From Cruoricaptor ignavus (GTDB lineage: Bacteria > Bacteroidota > Bacteroidia > Flavobacteriales > Weeksellaceae): a stretch of 64,000 bases of DNA. Positions 18,552 to 28,257 of this stretch are shown here, one piece after another; position 1 is the first letter of the stretch; every line of letters begins with the position of its first letter. The stretch covers positions 33,501 through 97,500 of the forward strand of contig NZ_FQYI01000003.1 of NCBI RefSeq assembly GCF_900141665.1, read 5' to 3'. A program made the translations under genes and the position numbers. A model generated the notes under the pieces. The model searched no databases, was not told the DNA's origin, and saw only the letters and a list, made by a program, of their open reading frames with translations.

Positions 18552-19103
18552 ATGAAGAAAGCTGTCACGCTCTTCTTTATACTCAGCAGCGCATCATTTT
18601 TTGCCCAAACTAAATATACCGCAGAGCAGGTTGAAAAATCCAGCGATCCCCAGGTGATTGCGAATTTTATAAAAAACAATCCCGATCATCCGAAGACACC
18701 TTTTTTCCGCCAAAAACTTGCGAGCATCGTTTTAAACGGGAACGATGCGGCGAAGCCGAAAATAGAGCCGACGAGCAAAGAGAAAATGGCGAGCAATGTA
18801 AAGAAGGAAATACGCAGCGGCAATACCGATGCCCACACGAAAAAGACGGTGGATATGCTGAACCACCTTTTCAGTAATGACCCGAACAAGCGCGAAGCCT
18901 ATGTGGTGATTGAGAATAAATCGAAGTGTAACCTGATTATCAAATTTGCCGGGAAGAAGTACTACAACCTGGATGTGAAAGCGCACGACCAGAACTACAT
19001 CCTCATCGACAAAGGCACTTACACGCTCACCACCAATGTTTGCGATGCGAAATATTCCTCCACCAAAAACATCAGGCAGGATATTGTGATAACGCTGAAG
19101 TAG
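18552..19103 (+). CDS. Secreted DUF6759-like protein
   Basis: A 183-residue protein from ATG 18552 with the signal peptide MKKAVTLFFILSSASFFAQ. The mature part begins with a helical, lysine-rich stretch containing a TSKEKMASNVKKEI segment. It ends in a beta-rich domain (residues about 110-183) with two cysteines (NKSKCNLIIKF and TTNVCDAKY). Similar proteins are annotated DUF6759 in Chryseobacterium; that match is from memory. No enzyme motif is visible. The gene is divergent from tsf. Confidence 0.7.
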   Translation: MKKAVTLFFILSSASFFAQTKYTAEQVEKSSDPQVIANFIKNNPDHPKTPFFRQKLASIVLNGNDAAKPKIEPTSKEKMASNVKKEIRSGNTDAHTKKTVDMLNHLFSNDPNKREAYVVIENKSKCNLIIKFAGKKYYNLDVKAHDQNYILIDKGTYTLTTNVCDAKYSSTKNIRQDIVITLK

Positions 19104-19167
19104 GTTTAGGATTTAAGAAGCGAGAACCAAGAATCAAGACTTTCATCGTAGCTTATTATTCTTGACC

Positions 19168-20124
19168 TCAGCCTTTGAACTCACCAATTTCAATAAACTT
19201 TTCCTGCCGCTGTTCCACCAGTTCTTGCGGTGTGAATTTGGAAAAAGTTTTGATATTGCTCAGGATGGAAGCCTTCACCGTTTGGAAAGTTTGCTGCGGA
19301 TCATAGTGCGCTCCGCCAAGCGGCTCCTTCACAATACCGTCGATAATCTTATTTTTCAGCATATCCTTCGGCGTCAGCTTCAGCGCATTGGCCGCCTCTT
19401 CCTTATGGTTCCAGTTTCTCCACAAAATCGATGAGCAGCTTTCTGGTGAAATTACTGAATACCAGGTGTATTGCAACATATAAACCTTGTTGCCCATACC
19501 TACGCCAAGCGCACCGCCGCTGGCACCTTCACCGATTATATAGGTGATGATGGGCGTTCTCAGCTTTGCCATTTCGAAAAGGTTTTGTGCGATGGCTTCT
19601 CCCTGTCCACGCTCTTCCGCTTCCAGACCTGGATAAGCACCCGGCGTATCTACGAAGGTAATTACTGGGATTTTGAATTTCTCGGCAAGCTTCATCAGGC
19701 GTAGGGCCTTCCTGTAGCCATCTGGATTTGGCATCCCGAATCTTCTGTGCTGGCGTTCCTTCGTCGTTCTGCCTTTTTGCGTCCCGATGAACATCACGGA
19801 ATTTCCGTCAACCTTCGCCAAACCGCCTACCATTGCAGGGTCATCGGCATAGCTTCTGTCGCCGTGCAGCTCGATGAAAGTGCCCGCATCAGCAATACCG
19901 TTGATGTAATCCAAAGTGTAGGGCCTGTTCGGATGCCTTGAAAGCTGCACCGTTTGCCACGGCGTAAGGTTGCCGTAGATTTGCCGCTTGGTTTCCTCGA
20001 TTTTATCCTCAATATTTTGGCACGCCGCCTTCATATCCACGCCGCTTTCGCTGCTCAGCACGGTGCAGCGCTCGTACTGCTCCAGCAGTTCCTTCACCGG
20101 CATTTCAAACTCCAAAAACTCCAT
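19168..20124 (-). CDS. accA: Acetyl-CoA carboxylase carboxyltransferase subunit alpha
   Basis: AccA with AccD moves the carboxyl group from biotin on AccB to acetyl-CoA, forming malonyl-CoA for fatty acid synthesis. The 318-residue length is normal. Conserved parts include [48 protein letters not shown] and the [10 protein letters not shown] oxyanion region, then [13 protein letters not shown]. accB and accC occur together at 26834-28761; accD is not in the window. gltX lies 32 nt upstream on the same strand. Confidence 0.97.
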   Translation of the reverse strand: MEFLEFEMPVKELLEQYERCTVLSSESGVDMKAACQNIEDKIEETKRQIYGNLTPWQTVQLSRHPNRPYTLDYINGIADAGTFIELHGDRSYADDPAMVGGLAKVDGNSVMFIGTQKGRTTKERQHRRFGMPNPDGYRKALRLMKLAEKFKIPVITFVDTPGAYPGLEAEERGQGEAIAQNLFEMAKLRTPIITYIIGEGASGGALGVGMGNKVYMLQYTWYSVISPESCSSILWRNWNHKEEAANALKLTPKDMLKNKIIDGIVKEPLGGAHYDPQQTFQTVKASILSNIKTFSKFTPQELVEQRQEKFIEIGEFKG

Positions 20125-20156
20125 TCAAAATTTTTCTTCAATCAAAAGTAAACAAA

Positions 20157-21668
20157 TTATCCGAGACTTGGCACGGCGGCCTCAATCCTCGCCAGGCTTT
20201 CCTCTTTTCCTAAAATCGCCATAATGTCTGGAACATCTGGGCCTTTCAGTTCGCCCACCAATGCAAGTCTCAGCGGCATCATCACTTTGCCTATTCCTAC
20301 GGCTTTTTCTTCCGCTACTTCGTGGATTTTCTGTTTTAAATTTTCTGGCGAAAATTCCGCGTCCGAAAGTTTTTGGGAAAATGTTTTCAGGATTTCCGCA
20401 GAGCCTTCGTTCCACGCTTTTTTTGCGGCTTTTTCGTCAAAACTTTCGGGTTTTTGGAAGAAGAATTTTCCTTCATTATAAATGTCCTGAGGAAAATTCG
20501 CGCGCTCTTTCATCAGCGCAATTACCTTTAAAATCTGCCCGTCAGAGAGTGCGGAATTTTCCACGCCGTCCAATTTTTTCAGCATTTGCAGAATTTCCTC
20601 GTCCGAAGTTTTCTGCAGGTACTGATGATTGAACCACTCGGCTTTTTCCTTGCTAAATCTAGCGCCAGCCTTATGCACTTTTTCCAGGTCAAATTCGGAA
20701 ATCATCTCATCCATAGATAGAATTTCCCTGTCGCCAGAAGGTGTCCAGCCAAGCAGCGCCAGGAAATTGATGAAGGCCTCCGGCAGATAGCCTGCATCCC
20801 GATAGCCTTTATAAGTTTCGCCGCTATCTTTGTCAAAAAAATTCAGCGGGAAAACCGGGAATCCGAATTTTGCGCCATCCCTTTTTGAAAGTTTTCCCTT
20901 GCCTTCCGGCTTCAGAATAAGCGATAGATGCGCAAATTTTGGCGGTTCCCAGCCGAGGGCTTCGTAGAGCAGTGTGTGCAAGCCGAGCGACGGCAGCCAT
21001 TCTTCACCACGAATAACATGTGAAATCTGCATTTCGTGGTCGTCTATCACATTGGCAAAATGATAAGTCGGCATTCCGTCGTTCTTCACTAAAACCTTGT
21101 CGTCCAGAGAGTTAGTGTTTACTGAGAAATTTCCACGGATGATGTCGTCCAGATTTAGGATTCTGTCAAAAGGCATTTTAAACCGCACCACATAAGGCGT
21201 TTTTTCCGCCAGCAACCGCTCCACATCCTCTTTTGGTAGCGCAAGGCTATTGCGTAGGTTGTTGCGTGTTTGATAGTTATACGAAAAAACTTCGCCGCGG
21301 CTTTCCGCGGCTTTCCGCGCTTTTTCCAGTTCTTCCGGCGTATCGAAAGCTAGGTAGGCATAGTCCGTCTGCAGGATTTGCCCGGTATATTTGTCGTAAA
21401 TTTCTCGCCTTTCCGATTGGCGGTACGGCGCAAAAGGACCTCCTTTGCTCGGGCTTTCGTCGGGGATTATTCCGCACCATTGCAGCGCTTCCTCAATGTA
21501 TTCCTCAGCGCCTTCCACAAATCTCGCAGAATCGGTATCCTCGATTCTCAGCACAAAATCGCCGCCCCGATTTTTGGCGAAAAGATAATCGTACAGTGCC
21601 GTTCTCACGCCGCCCAAATGCAGCGCACCGGTAGGACTTGGCGCAAAACGCACCCGAACATTGCTCAT
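20157..21668 (-). CDS. gltX: Glutamyl-tRNA synthetase
   Basis: Charges tRNA-Glu with glutamate. This is a 503-residue class I synthetase. The HIGH-type motif appears as APSPTGALHLGG (residues 9-20) and the KMSKS-type motif as KLSKRDG near residue 260. The anticodon-binding helical domain fills the C-terminal third. A TATTTTTG box lies at 21685-21692, 16 nt before the ATG. accA follows after 32 nt on the same strand. Confidence 0.97.
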   Translation of the reverse strand: MSNVRVRFAPSPTGALHLGGVRTALYDYLFAKNRGGDFVLRIEDTDSARFVEGAEEYIEEALQWCGIIPDESPSKGGPFAPYRQSERREIYDKYTGQILQTDYAYLAFDTPEELEKARKAAESRGEVFSYNYQTRNNLRNSLALPKEDVERLLAEKTPYVVRFKMPFDRILNLDDIIRGNFSVNTNSLDDKVLVKNDGMPTYHFANVIDDHEMQISHVIRGEEWLPSLGLHTLLYEALGWEPPKFAHLSLILKPEGKGKLSKRDGAKFGFPVFPLNFFDKDSGETYKGYRDAGYLPEAFINFLALLGWTPSGDREILSMDEMISEFDLEKVHKAGARFSKEKAEWFNHQYLQKTSDEEILQMLKKLDGVENSALSDGQILKVIALMKERANFPQDIYNEGKFFFQKPESFDEKAAKKAWNEGSAEILKTFSQKLSDAEFSPENLKQKIHEVAEEKAVGIGKVMMPLRLALVGELKGPDVPDIMAILGKEESLARIEAAVPSLG

Positions 21669-21684
21669 CAGAAAAAATTTGTGG

Positions 21685-21692
21685 CAAAAATA
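21685..21692 (-). promoter_or_regulatory. -7 box upstream of gltX
   Basis: Minus strand TATTTTTG, 16 nt before the ATG. No TTG at standard spacing, so a moderate call. Confidence 0.45.
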
Positions 21693-21707
21693 CGAAACTT
21701 CAAAGGA

Positions 21708-21822
21708 GTTTGAGGTTAAGGCTTAGATTAAGGTTGAGGTTTAGAAAACTAATGAAGAATATTTTACAAATCGGTTACTCAGTTTCAAACTCAAACTTAA
21801 CCTAAGCCTCAGTCTTAATCTT
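21708..21822. repeat. Imperfect inverted repeat between gltX and the glycosyltransferase cluster
   Basis: Bases 21708-21742 (core GAGGTTAAGGCTTAG) and 21786-21822 (core CTTAACCTAAGCCTC) are reverse complements with several mismatches, separated by about 43 nt. It is AT-rich with a TTAAGG-like period and could fold into a long hairpin in either strand. The right arm runs a few bases into the stop of the 68-residue protein. Confidence 0.55.
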
Positions 21823-22021
21823 TATTCTCCATTTTTGTCATCAGGTTGAAGCCTTCGGTGGTTATCGCCACGGAAATTGAGCCATCGTCCGCAGAGGTCA
21901 TCATCCGGATTAATCCTGCTTCTTCCAGCTTTTTCAGTTCGGAAACCAGCTCAGGATTTTCCGCCTCGCTTGTTCGGAAGTTCTTGTCTTTCAATTGTTT
22001 AAGTAATTCTTCAGGTTGCAT
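21815..22021 (-). CDS. Small helical protein, function unknown
   Basis: A 68-residue protein from ATG 22021, 1 nt after the stop of the upstream gene, so probably co-translated. It begins MQPEELLKQLKDKNFRTSEA and has a LVSELKKLEEAGLIRMM segment followed by a short beta hairpin (SISVAITTEGF). This pattern resembles a minimal winged helix, but it is too short to assign DNA binding. Confidence 0.6.
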   Translation of the reverse strand: MQPEELLKQLKDKNFRTSEAENPELVSELKKLEEAGLIRMMTSADDGSISVAITTEGFNLMTKMENKD

Positions 22022-22022
22022 T

Positions 22023-23012
22023 TTATAAATTTTTAATTGTGTTCCACCAGTTTTCGAAGGAATATTTTTCAACGATTTTCTGCTCTACCGTTTCATATTC
22101 GCTCGAAAGAAATTCTTGTATTTTCTCTCTTGTCAATTCTTCAATATTGCTGAAAATCAAAATGTTATTCGGTCGGTAAAAATCTACCAACTCTGCCGTA
22201 GGATTGTTGGTGATAATTTTTTGCCTAAAATACAGCGCTTCATAAAACCGGAAAGATAAGCCGCTGTGTCCATCAAATTTAAAATCCAACAAGCATTTTG
22301 CACGGCAGGAAATTTTCACCATTTTCTTGTAGCTAAGTATTTGATTATCAATGATTAACCCGTTTTTATTCGCTTCAATTTTTTTCTTCTGATTGTTGAT
22401 GAAAAGTTTAAAGTAGGTTTTGAAATTCAGCTCATTGGCTATGTTCGCAAAGCGCTTCAGCAGCGGTTTCCGCTCGTCATCCAAGGTTCCGAAATACACC
22501 AAATCCAAATCCTTCTCGCAACTTTTTGATATATCAAAATAAAAATTGTGGGTGAGCTTTAGATTTCTGAATCTTGATTTATATTTATCGTAATCATCCT
22601 TGTCAAAAATTGCGAAAACATCAAAACGGTTTACCAGGCCATCTGGCAAGTTAAAGCGTGAAAATCCGTCCCATTGATAAGCAATAGTTTTTCTGCAAAT
22701 ATGTTGAAGCTGCGCCGCAATTTTTTCCGTAAACTGATCCGGACGAATTACCAAGCAGTAATCAAAATAGTTTTCAGGATAATTTAATTCCGCTAAGATA
22801 TTTTCTTCTAACGCATTGGTTTTCAGTTGGTTTTTAAAATTTTTATTTTTAAAAAAAGTCTTCCTGAAAAAGTTTTCAATGCGCTGCTGAAAGTTGGCAT
22901 ACCGAAACGCCGGCACATCAAGGTAGGTCACTTCGTAGCCCATTTTTTCCAAACTTTCCCGAATCATTTCGTGGAAGCCAAAATGAGAAGTCATCATCAG
23001 AAGCAGCCTCAT
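22023..23012 (-). CDS. CgeB-like glycosyltransferase family protein
   Basis: A 329-residue cytoplasmic protein. The N-terminus MRLLLMMTSHFGFHEMI and the DLVYFGTL segment (near residue 170) followed by a C-terminal glycosyltransferase-like lobe resemble CgeB-type proteins. In the C-lobe, GHSGLSFRFYEALYFRQKIITNN (near 245-267, key residues G, S, F, E, A) fits a nucleotide-sugar site. The start overlaps the stop of the upstream GT2 gene by 4 nt (ATGA). A role in surface polysaccharide synthesis is inferred from context. Confidence 0.75.
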   Translation of the reverse strand: MRLLLMMTSHFGFHEMIRESLEKMGYEVTYLDVPAFRYANFQQRIENFFRKTFFKNKNFKNQLKTNALEENILAELNYPENYFDYCLVIRPDQFTEKIAAQLQHICRKTIAYQWDGFSRFNLPDGLVNRFDVFAIFDKDDYDKYKSRFRNLKLTHNFYFDISKSCEKDLDLVYFGTLDDERKPLLKRFANIANELNFKTYFKLFINNQKKKIEANKNGLIIDNQILSYKKMVKISCRAKCLLDFKFDGHSGLSFRFYEALYFRQKIITNNPTAELVDFYRPNNILIFSNIEELTREKIQEFLSSEYETVEQKIVEKYSFENWWNTIKNL

Positions 23013-23800
23013 TTCACGATTCCGTTTTCCGTCCAGAAACCTTTACGCTTCAGCGCTTCTTCCAAAATTTGATGGTTTTTTTCCAAATTTTCCTTGCTGC
23101 TTTCCTTGTGGTAAAGGTGGTATTGCACCGCTGCAAACTTCACTTTCCTGCGGTAACAGCCCTTTTTTATCAGCCGAATTACCAGGTCAGAATCTTCTCT
23201 GCCCCAGCCAACAAAACTTTCATCATAACCATTGATATCCTGCAAATCCTGCCGCCAAAAACTCATATTGCAGCCACGAATTCTAGTCGTCATTTTTTCC
23301 AGCGGACTGTTTTCTGGCTTTGCGAATTTATTAAAAATCGGGAAATATATTGCGTTTTGTGCATTTTTAATTCCCTTGGAAAACGGCGATATTTCTGCCT
23401 GATTTTTTGCTAGAATCTCTTTCGTGAATTCTGCCGACAGCAAAACTCGTGAGCCTGTGATGAAGCAATTTTTCTTCGCTAAATTTTTATGGTCTTTCAC
23501 AAAATTCCGGTGCAGAATAACATCGCCATCAATTTGTATAATGTAATCGTGCTGCGCTTTTGCAATGGCCTTGTTGCGAATTTCCGCCAAACGAAATCCT
23601 TTGTCCTCGTGCCAAATGTGATGAACCGGCACCCGATTTTCCGACTGAAATTTTCGGATTAAATCTGCTGTTTGTTGCGAAGAACCATCATCTGCAATCA
23701 GGATTTCATCAGGCAGAACACTTTGCGAAACCGCGCTTTTCATCACGGTTTCCAAGGCTTCCGGCCAATTGTATGTGGCGATAATCAGCGAAGTTGTCAA
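23009..23800 (-). CDS. Family 2 glycosyltransferase
   Basis: An inverting GT-A glycosyltransferase of surface glycan synthesis. I choose TTG 23800, giving 263 residues beginning TTSLIIATYNWPEAL, the usual GT2 N-terminus; a longer frame to 23881 would run into the divergent gene. Motifs are ILIADDGSS, the metal-binding QIDGDVI (DxD type) and GWGREDSDLVIRL, typical of the galactosyltransferase-like C-terminal part. The TTG start is an inference. The gene is translationally coupled to the CgeB-like gene downstream. Confidence 0.85.
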   Translation of the reverse strand: MTTSLIIATYNWPEALETVMKSAVSQSVLPDEILIADDGSSQQTADLIRKFQSENRVPVHHIWHEDKGFRLAEIRNKAIAKAQHDYIIQIDGDVILHRNFVKDHKNLAKKNCFITGSRVLLSAEFTKEILAKNQAEISPFSKGIKNAQNAIYFPIFNKFAKPENSPLEKMTTRIRGCNMSFWRQDLQDINGYDESFVGWGREDSDLVIRLIKKGCYRRKVKFAAVQYHLYHKESSKENLEKNHQILEEALKRKGFWTENGIVK

Positions 23801-23850
23801 TCGGAATATTTTACCAAAATTATAAATTTGCGGCAGATTTCCCAAAGCTA

Positions 23851-24993
23851 ATGACCGCCGAAAAAAAATTTTCCACGCCAATCGCGTTTTTCATCATCGA
23901 TTATACTGCTTCAGGCGGTGTGGAAAAAGTAACCGCAGATTTAATGCAGGGCTTTGCTGATAAGGGTTTTGTCAATCTTCATCTGCTTTCGCTTCAGCCG
24001 TCGAAGGAAATTCCTACGATGAATTTCCCGGTAAAATTTCGTGCTGAAAATAATTTAGGTAATAAAAATAATTTCGCAAAAAATCTATTTGATTATTTAA
24101 AAAATCACAATATTGAATTTTTGATATTTCAGGGTGATAATGTTAGTATTTCGCTGAAAATTCTACAGGTTTGCAACGCAATAATGGTACAGGCTTATCC
24201 GCAGTATCACGGTTCGCCGTTTGCCTACCTAAAAAAATATTCTGATGCTGAGCGGAAAAATTGGGATAAGAAAATTGTGGCTGGCCTGCAGTTTCCGTTT
24301 AAAAAAGCGAAATTAAAACGCTATATTTCAAATTCTAAAAATGGGATTTTTTGCGTGAGCGAAGGCTCTGCCAAAGAACTGAAAAAAATATTTCCAAGTT
24401 TGGCGGATAAGGTTAAAGTCCGCCGAAATCCGATAAATTTTAATTTTCCAGGATTAGAAAAAAAGCAAAAAATCGTCAGTTTTTTATCAAGAATGGAAAA
24501 TCGGCATAAGAACGCTTTTCTGAGTGTGAAGGCTTGGCAAAAAATCCACCACAATTTTCCGGATTGGTCGCTGCATTTGGCCGGTGAGGGCGCTTTGTTG
24601 AAAAAGATGAAACAATTTGCGGCTGAGCAAAATATCGAAAATATCGTTTTCCACGGCTTTCTGCAAAACCCTGAAAATCTTTTGGCAAAAAGCGCAATTT
24701 CCATCAGTTGTTCAAACTGCGAAGGCTACTCAATGTCCATTGCAGAAGCCATTGTGCACCGCAATGCCATTGCCGCAACGAAAAGTGACGGCGGAATTCA
24801 GGATATGCTGATCGACGGGCAAACTGCATTGCTTTCGCCGAAGAATGATGCCGAAGGTTTGGCGGAAAATATTGCCAGGCTTATCCAAGATGCAAATTTG
24901 CGTAGACAGGTTGCTGAAGCGGCTTTGGAAAACTTGAAACAACAAATGCCGACTGATGTATCGGCATTGTGGATTAATGAATTTTTTGGCTGA
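23851..24993 (+). CDS. Family 4 glycosyltransferase
   Basis: A 380-residue GT-B retaining glycosyltransferase from ATG 23851 (MTAEKKFSTPIAFFII). The N-lobe has the Gly-rich acceptor loop TASGGVEKVTADL. The C-lobe has SFLSRMENRHKN, LHLAGEGALL, IVFHGFL and the EGYSMSIAEAI motif (EX7E). It is divergent from the GT2 gene across about 50 bp. Its TGA stop is followed immediately, with no spacer, by the stop codon of convergent rocD. Confidence 0.88.
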   Translation: MTAEKKFSTPIAFFIIDYTASGGVEKVTADLMQGFADKGFVNLHLLSLQPSKEIPTMNFPVKFRAENNLGNKNNFAKNLFDYLKNHNIEFLIFQGDNVSISLKILQVCNAIMVQAYPQYHGSPFAYLKKYSDAERKNWDKKIVAGLQFPFKKAKLKRYISNSKNGIFCVSEGSAKELKKIFPSLADKVKVRRNPINFNFPGLEKKQKIVSFLSRMENRHKNAFLSVKAWQKIHHNFPDWSLHLAGEGALLKKMKQFAAEQNIENIVFHGFLQNPENLLAKSAISISCSNCEGYSMSIAEAIVHRNAIAATKSDGGIQDMLIDGQTALLSPKNDAEGLAENIARLIQDANLRRQVAEAALENLKQQMPTDVSALWINEFFG

Positions 24994-26241
24994 TTAATTG
25001 CGGAATTCTAAAACCGTTTTTTCGATGATGCCCACACAATCCAGCAGCTGCTCTTCGGTGATGACAAGTGGCGGTGCAAGGCGGATGATGTTTCCGTGCG
25101 TTGGTTTTGCGAGTAAACCATTGTTTTTCAGTTCGATACAAAGATTCCAAGCAGTAGGTGAGTGCTGAGAATCGTTGATGATGATGGCGTTCAGCAGGCC
25201 TTTTCCGCGCACATTTGAAACAAGGTCGGTTTTCGCAATAACCTTCCTGATTTCTTCCCTGAAAATTTGCCCAAGTTTTTCCGCTTTTTCGGATAGCTGC
25301 TCTTCCTGCACCACATCCAGCGCAGCCATTGCCACAGCGCAAGCCAGCGGGTTTCCGCCAAAAGTGGAGCCGTGCTGCCCAGGCCTTATCACATTCATAA
25401 TGTGGTTGTTAGCCAGAACTGCGGACACCGGATACATACCGCCAGAAAGCGCTTTGCCGAGAATCAGAATGTCGGGCTGTACATTTTCGTGGTGGCAGGC
25501 AATCAGTTTTCCGGTTCTTGCGATGCCGGTTTGCACTTCGTCGGCTATGAAAAGTACATTATGATTTTTGCAAATATCGTAAGCATTTTTTAGGAATCCT
25601 TCATCTGGAACAAAAACGCCTGCCTCACCCTGAATCGGTTCCACCAGAAACGCTGCGATGTTCTGCGCATCGTTCTTCAAAACATCCTCCAGTGCATCGG
25701 TATCGTTGTACGGAATTCTGATAAATCCCGGTGTGAAGGGCCCGTAATTATCGTGTGCATCGGGATCGTTCGAAAAGGAAACGATGGTGGTCGTTCTTCC
25801 GTGGAAATTATTTTCACACACTACAACTTTGGCACTATTCCCTTTGATGCCCTTTACTTCATACGCCCATTTTCTCGCCAGTTTGATGGCGGTTTCCACA
25901 GCTTCTGCACCGGAATTCATTGGCAGAACTTTGTCAAAACCGAAAAGTTCCGTAATTTTTTTCTCGTATTCACCAAGTTTGGAATTGTGGAAAGCACGGG
26001 AAGTTAGGGCCAAAGTTTGAGCCTGATTTGTCAGTGCTTCCACGATTTTGGGATGCGAATGTCCTTGATTTACAGCGGAATACGCTGAAAGAAAATCGTA
26101 GTACTTCTTGCCTTCCACATCCCAAACGAAAACGCCTTCTCCCTTTTCCAAAACAACTGGCAAAGGATGATAATTGTGCGCACCGTGCTTGTCTTCCAGC
26201 TCGATGAAATATTGTGAATTTTTTTGCGAAATATTTTCCAT
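24994..26241 (-). CDS. rocD: Ornithine-oxo-acid aminotransferase
   Basis: A PLP enzyme converting ornithine and 2-oxoglutarate to glutamate semialdehyde and glutamate, linking arginine breakdown to proline. The 415-residue length is normal. Visible are [39 protein letters not shown] and the PLP lysine in [12 protein letters not shown]. The N-terminal [21 protein letters not shown] is typical of RocD. The toxin-antitoxin genes lie upstream on the same strand. Confidence 0.96.
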   Translation of the reverse strand: MENISQKNSQYFIELEDKHGAHNYHPLPVVLEKGEGVFVWDVEGKKYYDFLSAYSAVNQGHSHPKIVEALTNQAQTLALTSRAFHNSKLGEYEKKITELFGFDKVLPMNSGAEAVETAIKLARKWAYEVKGIKGNSAKVVVCENNFHGRTTTIVSFSNDPDAHDNYGPFTPGFIRIPYNDTDALEDVLKNDAQNIAAFLVEPIQGEAGVFVPDEGFLKNAYDICKNHNVLFIADEVQTGIARTGKLIACHHENVQPDILILGKALSGGMYPVSAVLANNHIMNVIRPGQHGSTFGGNPLACAVAMAALDVVQEEQLSEKAEKLGQIFREEIRKVIAKTDLVSNVRGKGLLNAIIINDSQHSPTAWNLCIELKNNGLLAKPTHGNIIRLAPPLVITEEQLLDCVGIIEKTVLEFRN

Positions 26242-26259
26242 TTTAATAATTTTTGAAAG

Positions 26260-26538
26260 TTAATTGTTGTCATAATGTCCGTAGGCTGAAAGCACCAAAA
26301 CCACTACCTTATCCTCCTGAATTTCGTAAATCAATCTATGCTTTTGTGATATTCTTCTTGACCAGGTTGGTTTCGAAAAATGTTTTAGCTGTTCAGGTTT
26401 GCCAGTGCCAGATTTTGGGTGTTGTTCTAATTCTTCCAGAAGTTTGTAAAGCTTTCTCAAGCTGCCTTTGTCGCCAGATTTTTCTAGCCTTAGAATATCA
26501 TCTTTGGCTTCCTGCGAAATTTCAACAGAATATTTCAT
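26260..26538 (-). CDS. Txe/YoeB family mRNA interferase toxin
   Basis: A 92-residue RelE-superfamily toxin that would cut mRNA on the ribosome. Key residues of the YoeB site are seen: Glu49, WSRRISQKHRLIYEI (residues 59-73, with Arg68) and the C-terminal GHYD (His88, Tyr89). It overlaps the antitoxin stop by 4 nt (ATGA), so the two are translationally coupled with the antitoxin first. It appears intact. Confidence 0.92.
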   Translation of the reverse strand: MKYSVEISQEAKDDILRLEKSGDKGSLRKLYKLLEELEQHPKSGTGKPEQLKHFSKPTWSRRISQKHRLIYEIQEDKVVVLVLSAYGHYDNN

Positions 26539-26765
26539 AGGATACTTTTAAAAAGCTCCTGCTTCAATTCTGGTGTCAGCCTAATGGATTTCCCTTCTTC
26601 CGCTTGTTTCCGCGACTTCTCGATTTTCGCAAAAAATTCCTCCTTCGTCATTTTCGTTTCGTCTTTTTTGCGCTTCACCCTGAAATCCAAATTCATTTCT
26701 TTGAACAGTGATTTCAAAAGTGCCGACTGCTTCTTGCTTTCCGGGCTGATGATAATATCTTCCAT
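26535..26765 (-). CDS. Antitoxin of the YoeB-type module (DUF2683-like)
   Basis: A 76-residue protein from ATG 26765. The N-terminus EDIIISPESKKQSALLKSLFKEM is typical of small Bacteroidota antitoxins, and the C-terminal half is a lysine- and glutamate-rich helix likely to wrap the toxin. It is unlike the E. coli YefM antitoxin. It is the first gene of the pair. The promoter at 26780-26807 would be the site of autoregulation. Confidence 0.85.
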   Translation of the reverse strand: MEDIIISPESKKQSALLKSLFKEMNLDFRVKRKKDETKMTKEEFFAKIEKSRKQAEEGKSIRLTPELKQELFKSIL

Positions 26766-26779
26766 CGCTTTGTTTTTTA

Positions 26780-26807
26780 CAAATTTACTCAAATTTCTTT
26801 CAAACAA
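26780..26807 (-). promoter_or_regulatory. Promoter of the toxin-antitoxin operon
   Basis: Minus strand TTG (26805-26807), 17 nt, TAAATTTG (26780-26787), 14 nt before the antitoxin ATG. The -33 element lies in the T tail of the accC terminator. Confidence 0.75.
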
Positions 26808-26829
26808 AACTGCTTCCCGAAGGAAGCAG
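26805..26829 (-). terminator. Rho-independent terminator after accC
   Basis: Minus strand CTGCTTCC, a TTCG tetraloop, GGAAGCAG, then TTTTGTTTG. The perfect 8-bp stem begins 5 nt after the accC stop. Confidence 0.9.
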
Positions 26830-26833
26830 CACT

Positions 26834-28186
26834 TTAATAATCGTATTTTTTATCCATTTCAAAATCATCCATAAAGGCCGTGGTGTAGTTGCCCTCAAGA
26901 TACCGCTCATCATCCATCAGCTGCCTGTGGAACGGAATTGTGGTTTTCACACCTTCAATGTAAAACTCCTCCAAAGCCCGGCGCATTTTTGCAATCGCCT
27001 CTTCCCTTGTTTGGGCGGTGGTGATGAGCTTCGCAATCATCGAATCGTAATTCGGGGGAATGGTGTAGCCCGCGTAAACATGGGTATCCACCCTTACCCC
27101 GTGCCCACCAGGAATATTCAGTCCGGTGATTCTTCCCGGGCTTGGCCGGAAATCGTTGTAAGGATCTTCCGCATTGATCCGGCACTCTATGGAGTGAAGC
27201 TTCGGGTAATAATTTTTGCCGGAAATCTTAGCTCCTGCGGCGAGCATTATTTGCTCCCGGATGAGGTCGTAATCTACCACCTGCTCGGTAATTGGATGCT
27301 CCACCTGGATCCGCGTATTCATCTCCATAAAGTAGAAATTCCGATGTTTATCCACCAAAAACTCTATCGTGCCTACGCCTTCATAGCCGATGTATTCTGC
27401 AGCTTTCACGGCAGCCTCGCCCATTTTCTCGCGAAGTTCATCCGTCATAAATGGCGAAGGGGTTTCCTCCGTAAGTTTCTGATTCCTGCGCTGAACAGAG
27501 CAGTCTCTTTCCGAAAGATGGCAGGCTTTGCCATACTGATCACCAGCGACTTGTATCTCAATATGCCTCGGCTCTTCGATCAGTTTTTCCATATACATGC
27601 CCCCGTTGCCGAAGGCTGCCTCTGCCTCCATCACTGCAGAATCCCAGTTCTCCTTAAGTTCCTCTTCATTCCATACCCTGCGCATACCCTTGCCGCCGCC
27701 CCCTGCAGTAGCCTTAATCATCACGGGATATCCTATTTCTTCGGCAATTCTCACCGCATCATTATAGCTGTCAATCAGGCCGTCAGAGCCTGGTACGCAC
27801 GGCACGCCTGCTTCCTTCATCGTAGCCTTGGCATTGGCTTTATCGCCCATTCTGTCGATTTGTTCCGGGGTAGCTCCAATGAATTTTATACCATTTTTTT
27901 GGCAAACTTTTGAAAATGTTGAATTTTCAGACAGGAAGCCATAGCCCGGATGAATAGCATCAGCATTCGTAATTTCTGCCGCGGCAATGATGTTTGGAAT
28001 TTTAAGATAAGAATCCTTGCTCATAGCAGGCCCGATGCACACGGCTTCGTCCGCAAAGCGCACATGCAGGCTGTCCTTATCGGCTGTAGAATATACCGCT
28101 ACCGTTTTGATGCCCATCTCCTTACAGGTTCGCAGGATGCGCATCGCAATTTCGCCGCGGTTAGCTATCAGTATTTTTTTGAACAT
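26834..28186 (-). CDS. accC: Biotin carboxylase subunit of acetyl-CoA carboxylase
   Basis: Carboxylates the biotin on AccB using ATP and bicarbonate. The 450-residue length is normal for the ATP-grasp enzyme. Motifs are [16 protein letters not shown] (1-16), [14 protein letters not shown] (the glycine-rich loop near 160), the [14 protein letters not shown] active segment near 285, and RINAEDP. The gene follows accB by 71 nt and ends with a strong terminator. Confidence 0.98.
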   Translation of the reverse strand: MFKKILIANRGEIAMRILRTCKEMGIKTVAVYSTADKDSLHVRFADEAVCIGPAMSKDSYLKIPNIIAAAEITNADAIHPGYGFLSENSTFSKVCQKNGIKFIGATPEQIDRMGDKANAKATMKEAGVPCVPGSDGLIDSYNDAVRIAEEIGYPVMIKATAGGGGKGMRRVWNEEELKENWDSAVMEAEAAFGNGGMYMEKLIEEPRHIEIQVAGDQYGKACHLSERDCSVQRRNQKLTEETPSPFMTDELREKMGEAAVKAAEYIGYEGVGTIEFLVDKHRNFYFMEMNTRIQVEHPITEQVVDYDLIREQIMLAAGAKISGKNYYPKLHSIECRINAEDPYNDFRPSPGRITGLNIPGGHGVRVDTHVYAGYTIPPNYDSMIAKLITTAQTREEAIAKMRRALEEFYIEGVKTTIPFHRQLMDDERYLEGNYTTAFMDDFEMDKKYDY

Positions 28187-28257
28187 TTCGGTAATTTTAA
28201 ATTTTAGATGACAATGATGATCAACCTTCTGGTCTACAGACGGTTTTCACCTAAAAT

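Noticed and set aside
26927-27913. A 328-codon open frame on the plus strand opposite accC
   Set aside because: It lies entirely antisense to a clearly conserved gene, has no domain signature and its residue mix follows from accC codon use.
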